From: Paraburkholderia kururiensis
GTDB taxonomy: Bacteria > Pseudomonadota > Gammaproteobacteria > Burkholderiales > Burkholderiaceae
Reading direction: 5' to 3'
NCBI RefSeq assembly: GCF_034424375.1
Contig: NZ_CP139965.1
Coordinates: 1,178,001 to 1,242,000 of the forward strand
Length of the DNA: 64,000 nucleotides
Position 1 is the first letter of the stretch; each line of letters starts with the position of its first letter. The notes under the pieces are model-generated. The model searched no databases, was not told the DNA's origin, and was given only the letters and a program-made list of their open reading frames with translations. Positions 58,976 through 64,000 of the stretch are shown piece after piece. The translations under genes and the position numbers were made by a program.

Positions 58976-60576
58976 GGCGTGGAACCCTCTTGATTGGAAT
59001 CTGCGCCGGCCGGCACGCCGCCGCCCAGCGCCGCGAACAGGGCGACGCGGCTCGCCAGCAGCGCGCGGCGCGTCTGCACGAGCTGTTGCTGCGCGGCGAG
59101 CAGGTCGCGCTGCGCGTCGAGCACTTCGAGGAAGGGCGTGGCGCCCGTGTCGTAGCGCAGCTTCACGAGCCGCGCCCGCTCGCTTTGCGAGGCGAGCGTG
59201 GCGCGCGCAATGCGCGTCTGCTGATCGAGCCAGTCGCGTGCGGACAGCGCGTCGGCCACGTCGCGAAACGCGGCCTGAATGGTCTTTTCGTATTGCGCCA
59301 CCGCTTCCTGTTCGCGCGCCTTCGCGAGCGCGAGATTGCTGCGGTTGCGGCCCGCGTCGAAGATGGGCACCGAGAGATTCGGCAGGAACAGCCACGCGCC
59401 GTTGGCCGAGCTGAACAGGTCGTGCAGGCCGCTGCTCGTCGTGCCGTAGGAACTCGTGAGCGTGATGCGCGGAAAGAACGCCGCGCGCGCCGCGCCGATG
59501 TTCGCGTTGGCTGCGCGCAGCTGATGTTCGGCGGCGGCGATGTCGGGCCGGTTTTCGAGCAGATCGGACGGCAGCCCGACGCCTAGGTCGGGGCGCACGC
59601 TGGCGTCGTTCAACGGCGCGGTGGCGGGCGACAACTGCGCGGGCGCGCCGAGCAGCAGGTCGAGCGCGTGGGCCTCGGCGGCGCGTGCCTGTTCGAGCTG
59701 GGCGTCGAGCGTTTCGGCCTGTTGCAGCAGAATCTCCGCCTGCGTGAGATCGAGCCGCGCCACGGCGCCGGTTTCGAAGCGGCGCCGGACAATGCGCAGC
59801 GACTCCTGGCGGGTCGTCATGGTTTCGCGCGCCAATGCGATGCGTTCGTCGTATTCGCGCAGGGCGAGGTACGCGTCGGCCACCTGGGCGATCAGGCTCA
59901 CGGAGACGGCGCGGCGCGAGGCGTCGCTCGCGAGGAAGTTTTCCAGCGCCGCGTCTTTGAGATTGCGCACGCGGCCCCAGAGGTCCAGTTCCCAGCTGCT
60001 TTCCATGAGGCTCAGGCTATAGGCGCTGCCCGTTATCGTGGAGCCTCCGCCCAGCAGAGGCGTGCCCGCGAGGAAGCCGCCGGGCGCGCGAAAGCGGCCA
60101 TAGGTCGCGCCGGCGTCGACAGTCGGCAACTGGTCCGCGCGCTGGATGCCGTAGCTCGCGCGCGCTTCCTCCACGCGCTGCACGGCCACGCGCAGGTCGC
60201 GGTTGTGGGCGAGCGCTTCGTCGATCAGCGCTTGCAGCTGCGGGTCCGGAAAGTAGTCGCGCCAGCTGATCTGATTCACCGGCGAGCCGCCGGATGATGC
60301 CGACGTTGCTGCCGACGTTGCTGCCGACGTATCGGCGGGCCACGCCGCAGGCACTGGTGCAGCGGGGCGTTCGTAATGCGGCGCGAGCGAGCACGCGGTG
60401 AGCGAGACGGCGAGTGCGGCGGCGAGTGCCGTGGCGAGCGTGACGGCCCGTGCGCGAGGCGCGGGCGAGGTCGCTGAGCCGGCCTCTGAAGATGCCGTAG
60501 CCTGACGCGACAGCGCTTGCGGCCAGCGGCGGGTCACGTGCGGTGTTTCGGAGGCGGCGTGCGGGAGGAGGGTCAT
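58972..60576 (-). CDS. Outer-membrane efflux lipoprotein, NodT-type
   Basis: A 534-residue TolC-like outer-membrane factor. A lipobox LTACS at about residues 58-62 marks it as a lipoprotein. Two OEP repeats follow, with SWELDLWGRVRN and LLENRPDIAAAEHQLRAANANIGAARAAFFP as hallmarks. The N-terminal 45 residues before the hydrophobic part are longer than usual and the ribosome site is poor, so the true start may be further inside. It is first in the exporter operon. Confidence 0.88.
   Translation of the reverse strand: MTLLPHAASETPHVTRRWPQALSRQATASSEAGSATSPAPRARAVTLATALAAALAVSLTACSLAPHYERPAAPVPAAWPADTSAATSAATSASSGGSPVNQISWRDYFPDPQLQALIDEALAHNRDLRVAVQRVEEARASYGIQRADQLPTVDAGATYGRFRAPGGFLAGTPLLGGGSTITGSAYSLSLMESSWELDLWGRVRNLKDAALENFLASDASRRAVSVSLIAQVADAYLALREYDERIALARETMTTRQESLRIVRRRFETGAVARLDLTQAEILLQQAETLDAQLEQARAAEAHALDLLLGAPAQLSPATAPLNDASVRPDLGVGLPSDLLENRPDIAAAEHQLRAANANIGAARAAFFPRITLTSSYGTTSSGLHDLFSSANGAWLFLPNLSVPIFDAGRNRSNLALAKAREQEAVAQYEKTIQAAFRDVADALSARDWLDQQTRIARATLASQSERARLVKLRYDTGATPFLEVLDAQRDLLAAQQQLVQTRRALLASRVALFAALGGGVPAGADSNQEGSTP
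60299..60330. repeat. 12-base tandem repeat in NodT-type gene
   Basis: The unit GCCGACGTTGCT occurs about 2.7 times in a row, coding a Ser-Ala-Ala-Thr-like linker just after the lipid-anchored Cys. Being a multiple of three it keeps frame whatever the copy number. Confidence 0.7.
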
Positions 60577-60767
60577 GACCGGGTCGTTGCCGATGGACAG
60601 GTTCGATCGAGCGCAGGAGCGGACGGCGCAACTGAATTTTTGCGTGGTCTGACTTTTGACCCTTGATCTGCGTCAGTGGCGGCATGATCGACCGTCCGGG
60701 CGACGGGCAAGGCGGGCGGGGATGTGTGCCGGATGTGCGCGGAATGCGCGACAGAATGCGGAAGCGT

Positions 60768-60791
60768 CGTAATATATCGCTCTCTATAACG
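60768..60791. promoter_or_regulatory. Possible ModE-like site
   Basis: The outer arms CGTAATA and TATAACG form an inverted repeat with one mismatch around an AT-rich centre, 15 bases before the binding-protein start. ModE sites have a similar CGnTATA...TATAnCG form. This is a guess from pattern; no modE gene is in the window. Confidence 0.35.
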
Positions 60792-60805
60792 GTACGGGGA
60801 AGGCC

Positions 60806-61693
60806 ATGTTGCGCAAGCTCGTCGTTTGCGGCGTGTTGTTGAGTTCGGTGTTGGGTCTCGGGGCGGCGAATAGTGCCCGTGCGGCCGACGAAGACACCGT
60901 CAACGTTCTCTATGCAGGGTCGCTCGTCAATCTCATGGAGCGCAGCGTCGGCCCCGCCTTCGAAAAGGAAACCGGCTTGCGCTTTCGCGGCTACGCGGCG
61001 GGTTCGAACAAGATCGCCAATGAGATTCGCGGCAAGCTGCGGCGCGGCGACGTGTTCATCAGCGCAAGCCCGAAGGTCAACGCGAGTCTGACGGGCGCGG
61101 CCAACGGCGACCACGTGAGCTGGTACGTGAACTTCGCGGAGTCGCCGCTCCTCGTCGGCTACAACCCGCAGAGCCGTTTTGCTGCCGCGTTCAAATCGAA
61201 GCGCTGGGACCAGGTGCTGCAGGAACCGGGCATCCGCATTGGCCGCACGGACCCGAAGCTCGATCCGAAGGGCGCGTTCACCGTCGAACTCATGACGAAG
61301 GCCGCGCAGCTGTATGGCCAGCCCGACCTCGTCGAAAAGACGCTCGGTGCGCCCGAGAACCCCAACCAGGTGCTGCCCGAAGAGACCCTGGTGGGCCGCT
61401 TGCAGTCGGGTCAGCTCGACGCCGGCTTCTTCTATTCGACGGAAACCTCGGACCTCAAGATTCCCGCCGTGCATCCGGCGCCTGAGTTGCAGATCAAGGC
61501 GAGCTACACGCTCACCATTCTTTCCGATGCGCCGAACCAGGCCGGCGCCACGCGCTTCGTCAACTTCCTGCTGAGCGCGCAGGGCCGCGCGCTGCTGCGC
61601 GAGCATGGCGTCGACGTGATTCGTCCGAAGGTGGTCGGCAACGTGCAGGCCGTGCCGTCTTCGTTGCAGGCCGTCATCGACGCCGCCCAATGA
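60806..61693 (+). CDS. Molybdate/tungstate-type ABC substrate-binding protein
   Basis: A 295-residue periplasmic binding protein of the ModA/WtpA group. The signal peptide covers about residues 1-27 (VLGLGAANSARAA). The mature start VNVLYAGSLVNLMERSVGPAFEKETG holds the typical AGSL anion-binding loop. GGGGAAGG precedes the ATG. Its stop overlaps the next start (ATGA). The oxyanion could be molybdate, tungstate or another; the sequence alone does not decide. Confidence 0.85.
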   Translation: MLRKLVVCGVLLSSVLGLGAANSARAADEDTVNVLYAGSLVNLMERSVGPAFEKETGLRFRGYAAGSNKIANEIRGKLRRGDVFISASPKVNASLTGAANGDHVSWYVNFAESPLLVGYNPQSRFAAAFKSKRWDQVLQEPGIRIGRTDPKLDPKGAFTVELMTKAAQLYGQPDLVEKTLGAPENPNQVLPEETLVGRLQSGQLDAGFFYSTETSDLKIPAVHPAPELQIKASYTLTILSDAPNQAGATRFVNFLLSAQGRALLREHGVDVIRPKVVGNVQAVPSSLQAVIDAAQ

Positions 61694-63540
61694 AGCGCAC
61701 GGCAGGGCGACCGCTCTTCGCGCTCGCCATCCTGCTCGCGGTCTATCTGTGCGCGCCGTTCGTGGCGAGCGTGCCGCAGATCGGGCACGCGGACTGGGCG
61801 GGCGTGGACTGGCGGGCAACATGGTCGGCGGTGGGCGTATCGGCCGCGAGCGCGAGTGTGGCCGCGCTCGTCATTCTGGTGGGCGGCGTGCCGCTCGGTT
61901 ACTGGCTCGCGCGTTCGTCGTCGCGCGGCATGGCGTTGCTCGGCTTCGTCGTGCAGTTGCCGCTCGCATTGCCGCCGCTCACGAGCGGCGTGCTGCTGCT
62001 GTTTCTGCTCGGCCCGTATAGCTGGATTGGCCGCGTGACGAACGGCGTGCTGACCGATTCGTTCGCGGGCATCGTGCTCGCCGAAACCTTCGTGGCCGCG
62101 CCGTTTCTGATCGTGGCGGCGCGCTCGGCGTTCGCGTCCATCGATCCTGTATTCGAAGACGTGGCCGCCACGCTCGGGCACCGTGCGGGCAGCCGCTTCT
62201 TCCGCGTGGCGCTGCCGGTGGCATGGCCCGCGATTCGAGCCGGCCTCGCGCTGGCCTGGCTGCGCGCGTTCGGCGAATTCGGCGCGACGGTGATGGTCGC
62301 GTATCACCCGTATTCGCTGCCCGTGTACACGTATGTCGTCTTCGGCGGCCAGGGGCTGCCCGCGATGATGCCGCTGCTGCTGCCCACGCTCGTGATCGCC
62401 GTGGCGTGCGCCATGCTCTCCGTGTACAGCCGCGGCGTGCGCGACGCGACGACCCTTGCACGGCCCGCGAACGGCGACGAGGCCGCATTCGCCCCGGCGG
62501 ATGCAGTGGCGGACGCGGCGGCGCAGCGTCCGCCGCTGAACCTGCGGCTGAGTCTCACGAAGCACCTGGGCCCGTTCAGCCTCGACGTTCACTGGACGCC
62601 CACGACGCGCCGCCTTGCCATCATCGGCCCCTCGGGCTCCGGCAAGTCGCTCACGCTGCGCCTCATTGCGGGCCTCGAGCACAACGAAGCGGGCAGCGTG
62701 CAACTGGGCGAACGCGACCTGGGCGCCTTGCCGCCGGAGCGCCGGCAGGTGGGCTACATGCCGCAGGACTACGGTCTCTTTCCGCACATGACCGTGGCCC
62801 AGCAACTCGCGTTTCCCGTGGATGCCGATGCCGCGGGCGCCCGCTACTGGGTCGAGCATCTCGGTCTTGCCGCGTTGCTGGGCAGGCTGCCGCATCAACT
62901 CTCGTTCGGCCAGCGCCAGCGCGTGGCGCTCGCGCGCGCGTTGACGCGTCACAGCCACGTGCTGTTGTTCGACGAACCGTTTTCCGCGCTCGATACGCCG
63001 CGCCGTCGCCGCTTGCAGCAGTCGCTGCGCGAATTGCAGCGCGAGATATCGGCGGTGACGGTGATCGTCACGCACGACCCCGACGAGGCCGCGCTGCTCG
63101 CCGACGAAGTGCTCGTACTGGAACGTGGCCGCATGCTTCAGGCGGGCACGGTGGAGCACGTCTTCAGCCGGCCGGCCAACATGCGCGTGGCCGAACTGCT
63201 GGGCCTGCGCAACGTGGGCAGCGGCGTGATGCGCGCGCCGGGGCTCATCGAGGTGAACGGGCGGCTCGTCATCGAAACGTCGGACCGCTCCATCGCAGTG
63301 GGCGAGCGCGTGATGTGGCGCGTGGCGTCGCGCGCTATACGGCTCGAAGAAGGGCCGCGTGCGTTCGACGCGCACGTGGCGTCCGTCGAACTGCGCAACG
63401 GCGAGCGCTTCGCGCGCGTGGAGGTGGAGGGCGCGCCGTTCGATTTCGCGGCGGGTGACGCGACGCTTGTGGAGCAGGAGCGTTGCCGGGTGGTGATCGA
63501 AGCGGAGGGGGTGGGGGTGTGGAGGCAGGAAGTCGAGTAG
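61690..63540 (+). CDS. Fused ABC permease-ATPase of oxyanion type (ModB-ModC fusion)
   Basis: A 616-residue single chain. Residues 1-250 form a ModB-like permease with the EAA loop DVAATLGHRAGSRFFRVALP at 157-176. Residues about 280-540 form a ModC-like ATPase with Walker A GPSGSGKS (313-320), signature LSFGQRQR (Phe in place of the common Gly) and HVLLFDEPFSALD. The last part is a TOBE-like domain. It works with the binding protein 4 bases upstream. Such fusions occur in a few beta-proteobacteria; ModB and ModC are usually separate. Confidence 0.88.
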   Translation: MKRTAGRPLFALAILLAVYLCAPFVASVPQIGHADWAGVDWRATWSAVGVSAASASVAALVILVGGVPLGYWLARSSSRGMALLGFVVQLPLALPPLTSGVLLLFLLGPYSWIGRVTNGVLTDSFAGIVLAETFVAAPFLIVAARSAFASIDPVFEDVAATLGHRAGSRFFRVALPVAWPAIRAGLALAWLRAFGEFGATVMVAYHPYSLPVYTYVVFGGQGLPAMMPLLLPTLVIAVACAMLSVYSRGVRDATTLARPANGDEAAFAPADAVADAAAQRPPLNLRLSLTKHLGPFSLDVHWTPTTRRLAIIGPSGSGKSLTLRLIAGLEHNEAGSVQLGERDLGALPPERRQVGYMPQDYGLFPHMTVAQQLAFPVDADAAGARYWVEHLGLAALLGRLPHQLSFGQRQRVALARALTRHSHVLLFDEPFSALDTPRRRRLQQSLRELQREISAVTVIVTHDPDEAALLADEVLVLERGRMLQAGTVEHVFSRPANMRVAELLGLRNVGSGVMRAPGLIEVNGRLVIETSDRSIAVGERVMWRVASRAIRLEEGPRAFDAHVASVELRNGERFARVEVEGAPFDFAAGDATLVEQERCRVVIEAEGVGVWRQEVE

Positions 63541-63714
63541 ACGCGGAGCCCTGGCCCGCGGCGTTCTATGCAGATAACAAACTTGTAATCCACAGGTCAG
63601 CTTCCGGACAGTGCGTCCCTACCAGAATGGGTACAACTCTTCACCAACCAGCGTGGAGAGCCCGAAGGCCGGTCCATGGTGGACACGGCCGCTATGCTCC
63701 CGGAGGTGAATACC

Positions 63715-64000
63715 ATGAAGACCCTGATCCGTGCCCTGCTGCTCTCCTGCGCCCTGAGCGCGCCCGTCCTTGCTTTCGCGCAGACCGCCAATGCGCCCGT
63801 CACGCGTGCCGAAGTGCGTGCCGATCTGATCCAGGTGGAAAAGGCCGGCTATCGTCCCGGCAACAACGACGTGAACTACCCGTCCGACATTCAGGCTGCC
63901 GAAGCGAAGGTGGCCGCGCAGGACGACAACACGCTGGCCGCGCAGTCGATGGGCGGCGTGGCGACGGGCAGCGCGCAATCCGGTGTGGCCGTCGCATCCG
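63715..64000 (+). CDS. DUF4148-domain exported protein, 3' end outside window
   Basis: The first 95 residues of a small exported protein. The signal peptide is about residues 1-22 (LIRALLLSCALSAPVLAFA). RAEVRADLIQVEKAGYRPGNNDVNYP is the DUF4148 hallmark, a family abundant in Burkholderiaceae and of unknown function. CGGAGGTGAATACC gives a good ribosome site. It follows the oxyanion transporter by 174 bases and is probably separate. Confidence 0.87.
   Translation, partial: MKTLIRALLLSCALSAPVLAFAQTANAPVTRAEVRADLIQVEKAGYRPGNNDVNYPSDIQAAEAKVAAQDDNTLAAQSMGGVATGSAQSGVAVAS

Noticed and set aside
55022..58993. A 1,323-codon plus-strand frame opposite the exporter operon
   Set aside because: Shadow of the rbbA and hlyD-type genes; low-complexity His/Arg-rich sequence with no recognisable motif.
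1..64000. tRNA, rRNA, riboswitch, CRISPR array, insertion sequence, integrase or attachment site
   Set aside because: I looked for conserved tRNA arms, long near-identical repeats, transposase motifs and leader-type structures by eye and saw none. tRNAscan, Infernal and self-alignment would settle this.

Overview
The window looks like a chromosomal or megaplasmid segment of a Burkholderiaceae beta-proteobacterium (Paraburkholderia, Burkholderia or a close relative). The basis is high GC with strong G/C third-position bias, many LysR regulators, a Porin_4-type porin, a DUF4148 protein, an RbbA-type exporter, and a van/ferulate gene set of the kind found in these soil and plant-associated bacteria. 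I saw no rRNA, tRNA, CRISPR array, insertion sequence, integrase or phage gene. About 54 protein genes are supported; the first (an MFS transporter) and the last (a DUF4148 protein) run off the ends.

Layout. (1) 1-1538: MFS transporter and divergent LysR. (2) 1555-7839: an extended SDR dehydrogenase divergent from a ribose-type ABC importer (permease, binding protein, ATPase), an Asp/Glu-racemase-fold protein with only one cysteine, and a Crp-type regulator; two Crp-like palindromes lie in the SDR/ABC intergenic region. (3) 8013-13493: AraC regulator divergent from a BKACE-family beta-keto acid cleavage enzyme, an MFS permease, an SMP-30-type lactonase and a classical SDR, which looks like an undescribed catabolic pathway. 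(4) 13587-21822: mixed accessory genes (FkbM methyltransferase, two LysR-plus-target pairs, metallo-beta-lactamase-fold protein, small conserved protein, SIR2-like protein). (5) 22113-32230: a galactan utilisation locus with exported GH53 endo-galactanase, ABC importer, cytoplasmic GH42 beta-galactosidase, MFS sugar transporter and LacI repressor. The same palindrome sits before the GH53 gene and before the ABC operon. (6) 32481-45491: ferulate-to-protocatechuate island (ech, vdh, fcs, acyl-CoA dehydrogenase, vanB, vanA, vanR, MarR regulator, aromatic-acid MFS, porin), with one conserved palindrome in front of ech and two in front of the MFS gene. (7) 45766-50651: chemoreceptor with a sigma-28-like promoter, LysR, and three small-molecule detoxification enzymes. 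(8) 50754-53958: leucine-rich-repeat membrane protein, and an SDR/AraC divergent pair. (9) 53992-60576: NodT-HlyD-RbbA-YhhJ type export operon. (10) 60806-63540: molybdate/tungstate-type binding protein and a fused permease-ATPase. (11) 63715-end: DUF4148 protein.

Together, regions 5 and 6 describe an organism that attacks plant cell-wall material. Galactan side chains are cut outside the cell, oligosaccharides are imported and hydrolysed, and ferulate is converted by Fcs, Ech and Vdh to vanillate and then by VanAB to protocatechuate. Regions 2 and 3 look like further catabolic modules for small carboxylates or sugar acids whose substrates I cannot name. All functions are inferred from sequence; no database search was run.
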